Source: JBFHFS01 sp041583495 (GTDB taxonomy: Bacteria > Bacteroidota > Bacteroidia > Bacteroidales > Marinilabiliaceae). Taken from it: a stretch of DNA of 64,000 nt. The DNA lies in NCBI GenBank assembly GCA_041583495.1, contig JBFHFS010000002.1, positions 124,001 to 188,000 of the forward strand. Direction: 5' to 3'. Of the stretch, positions 44,572-53,972 are shown one piece after another. Position numbers and translations under genes: made by a program. Each line of letters starts with the position of its first letter. The first letter of the stretch is position 1. The notes beneath the pieces were generated by a model. The model was not told the DNA's origin. It ran no database searches and saw only the letters and a list, made by a program, of their open reading frames with translations.

Positions 44572-45753
44572 CTACCCCTTCCCCTTCAGGGTATTGCGGG
44601 CGGCCAGAAGCTGAGTCAAGGCCTGCTTGATGACCTCGCGCGAGGAAGCCACATTGAGCCGTTGAAAGCCTTCTCCCTGACTGCCAAAAGCGGGGCCATC
44701 GTTCAAGCCCAACCGGGCCTCTTCGATGATAAACCGCTTCAGTTCGGAAGGAGCCATCTTCCAGGCAGAGAAGTCGAGCCACATCAGATAAGTGGCCTGC
44801 GGCCGATGCGCCTTAACTTCGGGCATCTCCTTTGCTAAAAAGCGCAACACCAAATCGATATTCCCCCGGATATAAACTTTAAGCTGTTCCAGCCAGGGGC
44901 CACCCTGCTTGTAGGCGGCCTCCAGGGCCACCGCCCCGAACATATTCCCGGTAAAGAGATGAAAGGCTTGTATCTGCTCTTTCATCGACACCATCAGCTC
45001 ACGGTTGGGAACCACGATATAAGAAGTATTGAGACCGGCAATATTAAAAGTCTTACTGGGGGCCATACAGGTAATGGTATTGGCCGCCAGCTCCCGGCTC
45101 AACGAAGCCATGGGCAGATGCACAAATCCATTCAGAGTAAGGTCGGCATGAATCTCATCCGAAACCACCAGCACCTTGTGGCGCAGACAAATTTCACCCA
45201 GCCGTTCCAATTCGGCCTTTTCCCATACCCTGCCAACCGGATTATGGGGATGGCAAAACAGCATCAGTTTAACAGCAGGATCGGCCACCACCTGTTCAAG
45301 ATGGTCAAAATCCATGTGGTACCCCCCCGGAGTGTTGACCAATGGGTTTTCCACCACCTCCCGTTCATGATCCTTTATCACATTAAAAAAAGGCGGATAA
45401 ACCGGGGGCTGTATCACTACCTTATCACCGGGTTTTGTAAAGGCCTGTACCGCCAATACCAAGGTGGGCACCACACCGGGTGTATATTCAATCCAGCCGG
45501 GCTCTGTTTCCCAGTTATGCTGCCGTTTGAGCCAGTCTGCAATGGCTGAAAAAAAAGTGTCACCCCGGCTGGTATACCCATAAATGGGATGCTTAGCCCG
45601 CTCACAAATAGCCTGGCTCACCGCTTCCGGAACCGCAAAATCCATGTCGGCCACCCAAAGGGGAAGCACCTCTTCTGACCCAAATACTTTTTTTCTGAAT
45701 TCCAGTTTTAAAGCCTCTGTTCCGGCTCTATCTATCTTCTTGTCAAAATCCAT
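44572..45753 (-). CDS. MalY/PatB-type PLP-dependent C-S lyase
   Basis: A 393-residue fold-type I PLP enzyme of the MalY/PatB group (cystathionine beta-lyase or aminotransferase activity). Visible: VLPLWVADMDFAVPEAV (near 35), CHPHNPVGRVW (near 165), SDEIHADL (near 195) and the PLP lysine in APSKTFNIAGL (near 230). The start is placed at MDFDKKIDRAG (45753) rather than 45777 because it matches the family N-terminus. It could supply homocysteine from cystathionine. Confidence 0.9.
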   Translation of the reverse strand: MDFDKKIDRAGTEALKLEFRKKVFGSEEVLPLWVADMDFAVPEAVSQAICERAKHPIYGYTSRGDTFFSAIADWLKRQHNWETEPGWIEYTPGVVPTLVLAVQAFTKPGDKVVIQPPVYPPFFNVIKDHEREVVENPLVNTPGGYHMDFDHLEQVVADPAVKLMLFCHPHNPVGRVWEKAELERLGEICLRHKVLVVSDEIHADLTLNGFVHLPMASLSRELAANTITCMAPSKTFNIAGLNTSYIVVPNRELMVSMKEQIQAFHLFTGNMFGAVALEAAYKQGGPWLEQLKVYIRGNIDLVLRFLAKEMPEVKAHRPQATYLMWLDFSAWKMAPSELKRFIIEEARLGLNDGPAFGSQGEGFQRLNVASSREVIKQALTQLLAARNTLKGKG

Positions 45754-45809
45754 ACAATCATCAAAAAAAAGCCGCAAAAACAGATCCTCCCGGGACCTGC
45801 CTTTACAAC

Positions 45810-45817
45810 CAAATTTA
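45810..45817 (-). promoter_or_regulatory. Candidate -7 box of the MalY-like gene
   Basis: Minus-strand TAAATTTG, an exact TAnnTTTG match 57 bases before the ATG at 45753. No -33 element at the right distance. Confidence 0.4.
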
Positions 45818-45907
45818 ACTTTTACGCAACTATAAATCAGACTCTTATTTGTCCTTTAATTCCACCTTAACCTGCGGGTAATACCCCACAAAACCACAAC
45901 CGCTCTG

Positions 45908-46996
45908 TTAACCTTTACAATAATCCTGGTACACCCCTATAATTCCATCTTTCAGTTCAATTTCCGCCTTAAAACCCAGGTTATTAAGTCTGGAAACATC
46001 CAGAAGTTTCCGGGGGGTTCCGTCGGGTTTAGTGGCATCCCACTCAAGGTCTCCTTTAAAACCAACAACCTCTTTAACCAGACCGGCCAACTGAGCGATA
46101 GAGAGATCCTCTCCCACCCCAATATTGATATGGGTATTACGTACCTCACTGAGTCCACGCTCCTTCACGACCTCGTTAAAATCGACATTCTCCATCAGAT
46201 ACACACAGGCTTTCGCCAGATCGGAGGAGTGTAAAAATTCCCGAAGAGGGGTACCTGTTCCCCACAAGTTCAGCTGAACCCTTTCCCCCTTCCGGAAGAG
46301 GCCAAAGGGCTCGAGTTTTTTCTCCAGATCCACATCCGGCAAATCAGTGTCAATTCCTTCCACCGGTCTCCTGGTCAAATCCTCCCGTATGCCTTGCAGA
46401 TTGTTCTGCATCAACAGTTTGCCCAGGTGCATCTTCCGCACCAAAGCAGGCAGCACATGCGAACCTATAAGGTTGTAATTATCGTTAGGCCCATAAAGAT
46501 TGGTGGGCATAACCGAAATAAAATTGGTCTGGTACTGCACATTATAGGCCTCGCACATCTTCATGCCGGCAATCTTGGCAATAGCATAAGGTTCATTGGT
46601 ATATTCGAGCACATCGGTAAGCAGATACTCCTCCTTCATCGGCTGGGGACAATTCTTGGGATAGATACATGAACTACCCAAAAAGAGCAATTTTTTCACC
46701 TCATATTTCCAGGCAGAATGAATTATATTATTCTGAATCTGAATGTTATGATATATAAAATCGGCTCTGTAAATACTGTTGGCCATGATGCCCCCCACGC
46801 GGGCCGCCGCCAAAAAAACGTATTCAGGTTGCTCAGACTCAAAAAATGTTTGAGTAGCCGCCTGATTGGAAAGGTCGAGTTGTTTATGCGGGCGTAAGAG
46901 CAAATTGTGGTACCCACGAGCTCTCAACTCCCGGACTATGGCCGATCCCACCAGCCCATTATGTCCAGCTACAAATATTTTACTTCCAGGTTTCAT
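45908..46996 (-). CDS. fcl: GDP-L-fucose synthase
   Basis: A 362-residue extended SDR that epimerises and reduces GDP-4-keto-6-deoxymannose to GDP-L-fucose. It shows GHNGLVGSAIVREL (near 11), SSCIYPK (Ser/Cys pair near 107) and the catalytic YAIAKIAGMK (near 136). It is some 40 residues longer than E. coli WcaG because of an inserted segment near 200-240, a form common in Bacteroidota. It lies 138 bases downstream of gmd on the same strand; together they complete the pathway from GDP-mannose. Confidence 0.93.
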   Translation of the reverse strand: MKPGSKIFVAGHNGLVGSAIVRELRARGYHNLLLRPHKQLDLSNQAATQTFFESEQPEYVFLAAARVGGIMANSIYRADFIYHNIQIQNNIIHSAWKYEVKKLLFLGSSCIYPKNCPQPMKEEYLLTDVLEYTNEPYAIAKIAGMKMCEAYNVQYQTNFISVMPTNLYGPNDNYNLIGSHVLPALVRKMHLGKLLMQNNLQGIREDLTRRPVEGIDTDLPDVDLEKKLEPFGLFRKGERVQLNLWGTGTPLREFLHSSDLAKACVYLMENVDFNEVVKERGLSEVRNTHINIGVGEDLSIAQLAGLVKEVVGFKGDLEWDATKPDGTPRKLLDVSRLNNLGFKAEIELKDGIIGVYQDYCKG

Positions 46997-47134
46997 CCGA
47001 ATATTATTTGTTTTTTATTGAACCCCGACTTGACCGGGGAACCCTTTTGAGAGCCATCCTAACGCAAAAACGGAACTCAAAGAAAGACTCCTGAGATCGT
47101 CTGTTAGGGGAGTCCTCCAGCAAGGATCATTTCT

Positions 47135-48250
47135 CTATTCGAAATAGTTAAGGGTTTTATACCCTCCATCTTTGAGGTACTTATCCCTGTTCATTAGTTT
47201 CACATCCGACTCAACCATTTCCTTGACCAAAGACTGGAGATCGTATTTAGGCTCCCATCCTAATTTCTCCATGATTTTGGCTGGATCGCCAATAAGCAGA
47301 TCCACTTCGGTGGGTCTGAAATAACGTGGATCTACCGCCACCACACAGGTACCCTTGGGCACCTGATACCTGGGGTCGTCACAGGCAGAGATATACCCTT
47401 TTTCGTTGGCTCCTTCTCCTTTAAATTCCACTCCGATGCCGAGTTGGGCAAAGGCCATGGTAACCATATCGCGAACAGTGGTGGTCACACCGGTAGCCAC
47501 CACATAATCATCGGCCGCATCCTGCTGAAGCATCAGATACATGGCCTTGACGTAATCTTTAGCATGCCCCCAGTCGCGGCGTGCCGAAAGATTCCCAAGA
47601 TATAACTGATCCTGGAGTCCCAGAGCAATGCGGGCCACAGCACGGGTAATTTTGCGCGTCACAAAGGTTTCCCCCCGAATGGGCGATTCATGATTGAATA
47701 GTATGCCGTTACAGGCATAGATCCCATAAGCTTCGCGGTAATTAACGGTTATCCAATAGGCATACAATTTTGCCACCGCGTAAGGCGAGCGGGGATAAAA
47801 AGGAGTCTTCTCGGTTTGGGGCACTTCCTGAACAAGGCCGTAGAGTTCGCTGGTGGAAGCCTGGTAGAACCGGGTTTTCTCACCCAATCCCAACAGGCGA
47901 ATCGCTTCGAGGATACGGAGTGTACCGATACCATCGGCATTGGCCGTATATTCGGGGGTATCAAAACTCACCCCCACGTGCGACATAGCCGCCAAATTAT
48001 ATATCTCATCGGGTTGCACCTCCTGCACAATCCGGATCAGATTGGTAGAGTCGGTTAAATCGCCATAATGAAGAAAAAAATTGCGGTTTTCAACATGGGG
48101 ATCCTGATAGAGGTGATCGATGCGTTCGGTGTTGAACATGGAACTCCGGCGCTTAAGCCCATGAACGATATAACCTTTTTTCAGAAGGAATTCCGAAAGG
48201 TAAGCCCCGTCCTGACCGGTAACGCCGGTTATTAAAGCAACTTTGGCCAT
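47135..48250 (-). CDS. gmd: GDP-mannose 4,6-dehydratase
   Basis: A 371-residue extended SDR. It has the dinucleotide motif ITGVTGQDGAYLSEFLL (7-23), the active-site STSELYG (near 132) with the adjacent Glu, and SPYAVAKLYAYW (near 154-165). It converts GDP-D-mannose to GDP-4-keto-6-deoxy-D-mannose, the first committed step to GDP-fucose. Length and motifs are standard. No promoter box is clear; the 196-base gap to the epimerase upstream may be leader. Confidence 0.95.
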   Translation of the reverse strand: MAKVALITGVTGQDGAYLSEFLLKKGYIVHGLKRRSSMFNTERIDHLYQDPHVENRNFFLHYGDLTDSTNLIRIVQEVQPDEIYNLAAMSHVGVSFDTPEYTANADGIGTLRILEAIRLLGLGEKTRFYQASTSELYGLVQEVPQTEKTPFYPRSPYAVAKLYAYWITVNYREAYGIYACNGILFNHESPIRGETFVTRKITRAVARIALGLQDQLYLGNLSARRDWGHAKDYVKAMYLMLQQDAADDYVVATGVTTTVRDMVTMAFAQLGIGVEFKGEGANEKGYISACDDPRYQVPKGTCVVAVDPRYFRPTEVDLLIGDPAKIMEKLGWEPKYDLQSLVKEMVESDVKLMNRDKYLKDGGYKTLNYFE

Positions 48251-48446
48251 AAAGATCGATTTTATAACATTATTTTAACTAAGTGGTACAAGAAATATAA
48301 TCGTGGCAGGTCCCCCGGACTCAATTAGGAGAAACTCCTTATTTTGCATTTTCCATGGGTGGTTTTGTCTCATGTTAAAGATCCCGGCTTCATTTTCGAC
48401 CATCCTTCCTTCATTTGTGGAGAGGGCAAAAACGAAGAAACACCCC

Positions 48447-49436
48447 TTATTTGGACGATAAGCTATCCCAATACCACTGAATAGCCTCTTCCAACCCCGC
48501 TTCCACTTCATATTGCGGATTATAGCCCAAAAGAGTACGGGCTTTATCAATGGAGGCCAGGGAATGGGGTACGTCACCACGCCGCAGGGGACCATATTCT
48601 ATGGGGACTTCCGAAATAGAAGGATCGAACTGAGAGAGGAATTTTTTTAGATAGGCCAATAATTCATTCAATGAAGTACGGTTTCCACAAGCAACATTGT
48701 AAACCGTATTGACCGCCTCTTTATTGGTTGCTAACGCAGCCAGCTCATTGGCCTGAACCACATTAGCCACATAGGTAAAGTCCCTGGAGAAGGAACCATC
48801 ACCATTTACCACAGGTGGTTTTTTATCGATCAGGCTGCTCACAAATTTGGGGATAACCGCTGCATAAGCACCGTTTGGATCCTGACGAGGACCAAACACA
48901 TTGAAGTAACGCAACCCTACAATCTCCATGTCATAGAGCTGTGCAAAAACATCGGCATAGAGTTCGTTCACATATTTGGTGACCGCGTAGGGAGAAAGGG
49001 GCTTCCCTATGCGCGCTTCCACCTTAGGCATCTCTTTGCTGTCGCCATAAGTAGAGGAGCTGGCAGCATACACCAATCGCTTCACCCCAGCATCGCGGGC
49101 AGATACCAGAATATTAAGGAACCCACTGACATTCACCTCATTGGAAGTCAACGGATCGTTGATGGATCGGGGCACCGAACCCAGAGCGGCCTGATGCAAA
49201 ACAATGTCCACCCCTTTCATGGCCTCACGACACACCTCTAAATCCCTGATATCCCCTTCGATAAGATGAAAATTGGAAAGGCTTTGGAAAGGCTCTATAT
49301 TGGCGCGTTTCCCGGTGGCAAAATTATCAAGACAGACCACCTGGTTATTCTGCTTAACAATTTTTTCGATAATATTGGACCCGATGAACCCTGCCCCTCC
49401 GGTCACCAACACTTTTTTTCCCTTGATTGCTGTCAT
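48447..49436 (-). CDS. UDP-HexNAc 4-epimerase, WbpP/TviC-like
   Basis: A 329-residue extended SDR with VTGGAGFIGSNIIEK (near 11), the catalytic ASSSTYGDS (near 126) and SPYAVTKYVNELYAD (near 149), and the substrate segment LRYFNVFGPRQDPNGAYAAVIP. These blocks are those of WbpP/TviC/Gne type 4-epimerases for UDP-GlcNAc and its uronate. With gmd and fcl it supplies sugars for surface polysaccharide. Its 3' end is followed by gmd after 196 bases. Confidence 0.9.
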   Translation of the reverse strand: MTAIKGKKVLVTGGAGFIGSNIIEKIVKQNNQVVCLDNFATGKRANIEPFQSLSNFHLIEGDIRDLEVCREAMKGVDIVLHQAALGSVPRSINDPLTSNEVNVSGFLNILVSARDAGVKRLVYAASSSTYGDSKEMPKVEARIGKPLSPYAVTKYVNELYADVFAQLYDMEIVGLRYFNVFGPRQDPNGAYAAVIPKFVSSLIDKKPPVVNGDGSFSRDFTYVANVVQANELAALATNKEAVNTVYNVACGNRTSLNELLAYLKKFLSQFDPSISEVPIEYGPLRRGDVPHSLASIDKARTLLGYNPQYEVEAGLEEAIQWYWDSLSSK

Positions 49437-49478
49437 AATGTAATTGAGAAATATGAATTATAACACAATATTGAAAAA

Positions 49479-49505
49479 AAAAAGCGGCCCATGGCCGCTT
49501 TTTTG
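49479..49505. terminator. Terminator after rny
   Basis: AAAGCGGCC (49481-49489) and GGCCGCTTT (49493-49501) with a CAT loop, A-run on one side and T-run on the other. It ends rny on the minus strand, 16 bases after its stop, and insulates the epimerase gene. Confidence 0.88.
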
Positions 49506-49519
49506 ATATAAGTTGTTAA

Positions 49520-51049
49520 TTATTTGGCAAAACTAATAGCCCTGGTTTCCCGGATAACGGTAATTTTTACCTGTCCCGGATAAGTCATCTCCGTTTGAAT
49601 TTTCCGTGCGATATCGGTCGACAGCTCTTCGGCTTCCCTATCGGTCACCTTCTCACTGCCCACAATAACCCGCAGCTCCCTACCCGCCTGAATGGCATAA
49701 GTCTTAAGCACTCCGGGGTAAGATAAGGCCAGGGTCTCCAATCCTTTAAGTCGTTTAATGTAAGCTTCCACCACCTCACGACGGGCACCGGGCCGGGCAC
49801 CTGAAATAGCATCACATACCTGAATAATGGGAGAAATCATGCTGGTCATTTCCACCTCATCGTGGTGGGCACCAATGGCATTACAGATATCGGGTTTCTC
49901 CTTGTATTTCTCGGCCAGTTTCATCCCTAAAATAGCGTGGGGCAATTCCGGATCCTCGTCACTCACTTTACCAATATCGTGCAGCAGACCAGCCCTCTTG
50001 GCCGACTTGGTACTCAGGCCTAACTCCGAGGCCATAATGGCACATAAATTAGCTGTTTCACGACTGTGCTGGAGCAGATTCTGACCATACGATGAACGGT
50101 ATTTCATCTTTCCGATCAACTTAATCAACTCGGGATGCAAACCATGTACGCCTAAATCGATGGCCGTACGCTTACCGGTTTCTATCATCTCCTCTTCTAC
50201 CTGCTTGCGCACCTTGTTAACCACCTCTTCGATACGGGCCGGGTGAATACGTCCATCGGTAACCAATTGATGTAAGGCCAACCGGGCCACTTCACGGCGT
50301 TGGGGGTCAAAGCCCGAAAGCACGATGGCCTCAGGGGTATCATCCACGATGATCTCGATGCCGGTGGCGGCTTCCAGGGCGCGAATATTACGTCCCTCCC
50401 GTCCAATGATCCGGCCTTTAATCTCATCCGAATCGATGTGAAAGATGGTCACCGAATTTTCGATAGCTGTTTCGGTAGCCACCCGCTGAACCGTTTGAAG
50501 CACAATCCGCTTAGCCTCTTTATTGGCATTAATGCGGGCTTCGTCCATGATGTCGTTAATGTAAGACATGGCCTCGGTTTTGGCTTCCGCTTTCAACGAT
50601 TCCATAAGCATCTCACGAGCCTCCTCGGCCGACATGCTGGCAATCGTTTCTAACTGCTCCACCTGACGTTTATGCGTCCGCTCCAGATCTTCACTTTTCT
50701 TTTCGACCAACTCCAACTGTTGGGTCAGATTTTCACGAATGGTGTCGTTTTCTTTCTTCTTACGCTGCAGCTCCTCCATGTGTTGAGAATAAGCAGTCTC
50801 TCTTTGCTTAAGCTTGTTTTCGATACTAACAACCTTGGCATTACGGTTATTGATCTCTTTTTCATGTTCGGCCTTCAGCTGAAGAAACTTCTCTTTAGCC
50901 TGCAGAATCTTCTCTTTTTTAATGACTTCTGCTTCCGCCCTGGCTTCATGAATAATTTTCCGGGATCGCGAGGAGAGGGCCTTGTAAATAAGGACCCAAG
51001 CCAAACCCGCGCCGGCTAAAAATGCGATTACTCCTATTAGTATATTCAT
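49520..51049 (-). CDS. rny: Ribonuclease Y
   Basis: A 509-residue membrane-anchored endoribonuclease initiating mRNA decay. N-terminal helix (about 3-23), long coiled coil (about 30-200), KH domain (about 215-270, with GRIIGREGRNIRALEAATG) and HD domain (with GLLHDIGKV near 350 and AIGAHHDE near 385). Length and order match the family. It is the last gene of the zapA unit, separated from zapA by 133 bases that fold as a small RNA. Confidence 0.95.
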   Translation of the reverse strand: MNILIGVIAFLAGAGLAWVLIYKALSSRSRKIIHEARAEAEVIKKEKILQAKEKFLQLKAEHEKEINNRNAKVVSIENKLKQRETAYSQHMEELQRKKKENDTIRENLTQQLELVEKKSEDLERTHKRQVEQLETIASMSAEEAREMLMESLKAEAKTEAMSYINDIMDEARINANKEAKRIVLQTVQRVATETAIENSVTIFHIDSDEIKGRIIGREGRNIRALEAATGIEIIVDDTPEAIVLSGFDPQRREVARLALHQLVTDGRIHPARIEEVVNKVRKQVEEEMIETGKRTAIDLGVHGLHPELIKLIGKMKYRSSYGQNLLQHSRETANLCAIMASELGLSTKSAKRAGLLHDIGKVSDEDPELPHAILGMKLAEKYKEKPDICNAIGAHHDEVEMTSMISPIIQVCDAISGARPGARREVVEAYIKRLKGLETLALSYPGVLKTYAIQAGRELRVIVGSEKVTDREAEELSTDIARKIQTEMTYPGQVKITVIRETRAISFAK

Positions 51050-51077
51050 TTCCCTTGCATTTAACTATTAATTTAAC

Positions 51078-51165
51078 AAAAAAAACCGCATCTTTTTCCT
51101 GAACTCATCAGTGATGTCAATACACGAACATTCACATCTTCAGGAAAAAACGCGGGTAAAACTCC
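51078..51165 (-). ncRNA. ssrS: Probable 6S-like RNA between zapA and rny
   Basis: On the minus strand: CCGC closing pairs, an 11-bp stem (plus 51093-51103 with 51139-51149, exact complements), an internal asymmetric bubble (plus 51104-51112 on one side only), a GATGT/ACATC pair (plus 51113-51117, 51134-51138), a 16-base loop, and a U-tract made by the A-run at 51078-51085. A long rod with an off-centre bubble beside zapA is the arrangement of 6S RNA (ssrS) genes in many bacteria. It could instead be only a terminator/attenuator in front of rny. At about 80-90 bases it is short for 6S. Confidence 0.45.
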
Positions 51166-51182
51166 TATAAAACAACAACGAA

Positions 51183-51482
51183 TTATTGTTCCTGTTCTTC
51201 AGTTAGGATTGCTTCCAATTTATCGTTTAAGTCTTTTACTGCATTGGCCAAAGGCACATGATCGTGGCTGTTTTCCAGTTCCAACATTTTAATAACATAC
51301 TGTAACGCCGCCATGGCTAAAAAATCACGAAGGTCTTTGTCATGATACCTTTGTTTATACTGTAAAACCTTTTCATTAATGAGACGTGCAGCTTTCCGGA
51401 TCTTTTCTTCATCTTCCCGCTCAATACGGAGAGGATAATAACGATCGGCCACCTTTACTTTTATGGAAAGCTTGTCATCCAT
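51183..51482 (-). CDS. zapA: Cell division protein ZapA
   Basis: A 99-residue protein with the ZapA start VADRYYPLRIEREDEEKIRKAARLINEKV (near 9-37) and a C-terminal coiled coil. ZapA binds and bundles FtsZ at the division ring. Size and sequence pattern are standard. Ten bases after the coiled-coil gene upstream, so co-translated. Confidence 0.9.
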   Translation of the reverse strand: MDDKLSIKVKVADRYYPLRIEREDEEKIRKAARLINEKVLQYKQRYHDKDLRDFLAMAALQYVIKMLELENSHDHVPLANAVKDLNDKLEAILTEEQEQ

Positions 51483-51492
51483 TTTTATCTGC

Positions 51493-51786
51493 TTAACGAT
51501 TCAATAGAGCAATACACTTATCAATTTCCCGCACAAGTTGGTTAATCCTTCTTTTGGTCTGTTGAATCTCTTCCGGCGAGGATTCAAACACCCGCGCCAT
51601 TTTCAACTGACCATACTGTTCTTCAATCTCTGTTTTGGAATCAACAACCTTTTTTAACTGGCTGGTAAGCTGCGTCACCTCATTTTTCAACATTCGGTTT
51701 TCCTGCCGAACATTTCTATAAAGTTCGGTGAGACGATCGATTCGCTTGTCCAACTCAACTGCCAGGTCGATATTCGGATTAACCAT
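51493..51786 (-). CDS. Coiled-coil partner of zapA
   Basis: A 97-residue protein that is a near-continuous coiled coil (about 8-92, rich in Glu, Lys, Gln, Leu) ending IDKCIALLNR. Start at the ATG at 51786 (MVNPNIDLAVELDKR); an upstream GTG at 51804 falls in a promoter box. It sits ten bases before zapA and resembles a Bacteroidota gene always found there; by position and shape it could be a ZapB-like bridging protein, but no sequence homology to ZapB is evident. First gene of the unit. Confidence 0.75.
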   Translation of the reverse strand: MVNPNIDLAVELDKRIDRLTELYRNVRQENRMLKNEVTQLTSQLKKVVDSKTEIEEQYGQLKMARVFESSPEEIQQTKRRINQLVREIDKCIALLNR

Positions 51787-51803
51787 TGTCAATTTTTCCT
51801 TCA

Positions 51804-51811
51804 CAAAGTTA
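51804..51811 (-). promoter_or_regulatory. -7 box of the zapA-rny unit; decides the first start
   Basis: Minus-strand TAACTTTG, an exact TAnnTTTG match. The GTG at 51804 is its last base, so translation must begin at the ATG at 51786, giving a leader of about 12 bases. Confidence 0.55.
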
Positions 51812-52035
51812 ACATTGGCACCAAAATTAAAAAAAAATCGGGAATATCTTTTAAACCTTTCATTTTATTGATCCTTAAAAGAGGTAAAAAGAACAATTCC
51901 CCAGAGAAACCGATGACAAAAGTAAAAAAACGAGTAATTATTATGATAAATTAAAGATATATAGCAAAAGGACACGACAAAAATCAGGGCAGGTAAAAGC
52001 TATTATCTTATAATGGATTACTGCCAGGGGATCAT

Positions 52036-52043
52036 TATCTTTG
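52036..52043 (+). promoter_or_regulatory. -7 box of the ygiQ-like gene
   Basis: TATCTTTG, an exact TAnnTTTG match, only 12 bases before the TTG initiator at 52056. Transcripts would start about 52048-52050, so the mRNA is nearly leaderless. No clear -33 element. Confidence 0.6.
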
Positions 52044-52055
52044 TAAAAAAAAAGA

Positions 52056-53957
52056 TTGGAGCATCAACATAAAATAGAAGAGTGGTTACCCACCTCAGCC
52101 AGGGAGGTTGAGGCCAGGGGCTGGGAAGAGTTGGACGTCATTTTATTTTCGGGCGATGCCTATGTGGATCACCCCGCCTTTGGGAGTGCGGTGATTGGCC
52201 GGTTGCTTTACTCCATGGGCCTAAGGGTAGCCATCGTACCCCAGCCCAACTGGCGTGATGATTTGCGCGACTTCAAAAAGCTGGGAACCCCCAGGCTGTT
52301 TTTTGGGGTAACCGCCGGCAACATGGACTCCATGATTAATCACTACACGGCCAATAAACGGCGGCGTTCGGATGACGCTTACTCACCGGGTGGAAAGGCA
52401 GGTTTCCGACCCGATTATGCCTCGGTGGTCTATTCGCAAATTCTTAAAAAAATATATCCCGATGTCCCTATCGTGCTTGGGGGCATCGAGGGCTCCCTTC
52501 GGAGGCTTACCCACTTCGATTACTGGAGCCATCAGCTCAAACCGGGCATCCTGCCCTGGTCGGGAGCCGATCTCCTGGTGTACGGCATGGGGGAAAAATC
52601 CCTGCACGAATTGGTCCGGCTCCTGCAAAGGGGAGTGCCTTTCGGCAGCCTCAAAACCATTCCACAAACAGCAGTCCTGCTTAACGCAGAAGAACCCCTT
52701 CCCAAAAACAAACAATGGAATGATATTGAGTTAAACCCTCATGAGAAATGTCTTTCCGATAAAAAGAGCTTTGCCCTCAACTTCCGCCATATCGAAGAGG
52801 AGTCGAACCGGATGCATGCAGCCAGATTACACCAGGTAATTGGCAAGCACCGCATTGTGGTAAATCCGCCCTATCCGCCAATCGAAAGCAAAGAGCTGGA
52901 TCAATACTATGATCTCCCCTATACGCGGTTACCTCATCCCCGTTACGAGAAAAAAGGGGCCATCCCTGCTTACGACATGATTAAACACTCGGTGACCCTT
53001 CACCGGGGTTGTTTTGGGGGCTGCAGCTTCTGTACCATCTCAGCCCATCAGGGCAAATTCGTGATCTCCCGATCGGAGAAATCCATCCTTAATGAGGTCG
53101 AAAAAATTACGCAGACCCCTGATTTTAAAGGTTACCTTTCCGATTTGGGCGGACCCAGCGCCAACATGTATCAGATGAAGGGCAAAGACCTTTCTATTTG
53201 TGAACAGTGCAAAAGGCCCTCGTGTGTCTTTCCATCGGTTTGTCCCAATCTGGGAACTTCGCATGAGCCTCTCATCGAAATTTACCAAAAGGCAGATAAG
53301 GTCCCGGGGGTCAGGAAGTCCTTCATCGGCAGTGGAGTCAGATACGATCTGCTCTTAAACCCCAAAGCTACAGGACCTGAACAAAAAAGTCACCTTCGCT
53401 ACACCAAAGAACTCATTTCCAATCATGTATCCGGCCGATTGAAGGTTGCGCCCGAACACACCTCCGACAAAGTACTGAAGGTAATGCGTAAACCCTCATT
53501 CAATTACTTCAAACAATTCAACACTCTTTTTAACAAAATAAACAAGGAGCAGGGCCTCAAACAGCAAATCATTCCCTACTTCATCTCCAGCCACCCGGGC
53601 TGCCAGGAAAGCGACATGGCTCAATTGGCCGTTGAAACCAAAGCTTTAAATTTTAATCTGGAACAGGTTCAGGATTTTACACCTACCCCCATGACCCTTG
53701 CTGCAGTTATGTTTTATACCGGGTTGGACCCCTATACACTGGAGAAGGTTGAGGTAGCCCGAACCAAAGAAGAGAAACAGAACCAACGTCAGTTTTTTTT
53801 CTGGTATAAACCCCGGATGCGGTCGATTATTGAACAGAGATTAAAACGGGCAGGATTGGATCATTTGCGAGAGCAATTGTTTGGAACGGAAAAAAAGACC
53901 ACCCCATCGAGACCTAAATCAGCCAAGCCCTATAAACCAGGGAAAAAAAACAGATAA
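52056..53957 (+). CDS. YgiQ-family radical SAM protein
   Basis: A 633-residue radical SAM enzyme of the YgiQ group. The N-terminal block IEEWLPTSAREVEARGWEELD and DVILFSGDAYVDHPAFG are those of the family; the [4Fe-4S]/SAM motif is LHRGCFGGCSFCTIS (near 308-322). The C-terminus is Lys/Pro-rich. Family function is unproven. The only usable initiator is TTG at 52056: the frame is closed by TAA at 52044 and the family block begins within ten codons. DUF4197 follows after 15 bases. Confidence 0.9.
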   Translation: MEHQHKIEEWLPTSAREVEARGWEELDVILFSGDAYVDHPAFGSAVIGRLLYSMGLRVAIVPQPNWRDDLRDFKKLGTPRLFFGVTAGNMDSMINHYTANKRRRSDDAYSPGGKAGFRPDYASVVYSQILKKIYPDVPIVLGGIEGSLRRLTHFDYWSHQLKPGILPWSGADLLVYGMGEKSLHELVRLLQRGVPFGSLKTIPQTAVLLNAEEPLPKNKQWNDIELNPHEKCLSDKKSFALNFRHIEEESNRMHAARLHQVIGKHRIVVNPPYPPIESKELDQYYDLPYTRLPHPRYEKKGAIPAYDMIKHSVTLHRGCFGGCSFCTISAHQGKFVISRSEKSILNEVEKITQTPDFKGYLSDLGGPSANMYQMKGKDLSICEQCKRPSCVFPSVCPNLGTSHEPLIEIYQKADKVPGVRKSFIGSGVRYDLLLNPKATGPEQKSHLRYTKELISNHVSGRLKVAPEHTSDKVLKVMRKPSFNYFKQFNTLFNKINKEQGLKQQIIPYFISSHPGCQESDMAQLAVETKALNFNLEQVQDFTPTPMTLAAVMFYTGLDPYTLEKVEVARTKEEKQNQRQFFFWYKPRMRSIIEQRLKRAGLDHLREQLFGTEKKTTPSRPKSAKPYKPGKKNR

Positions 53958-53972
53958 CCCATTGTTTCATTC

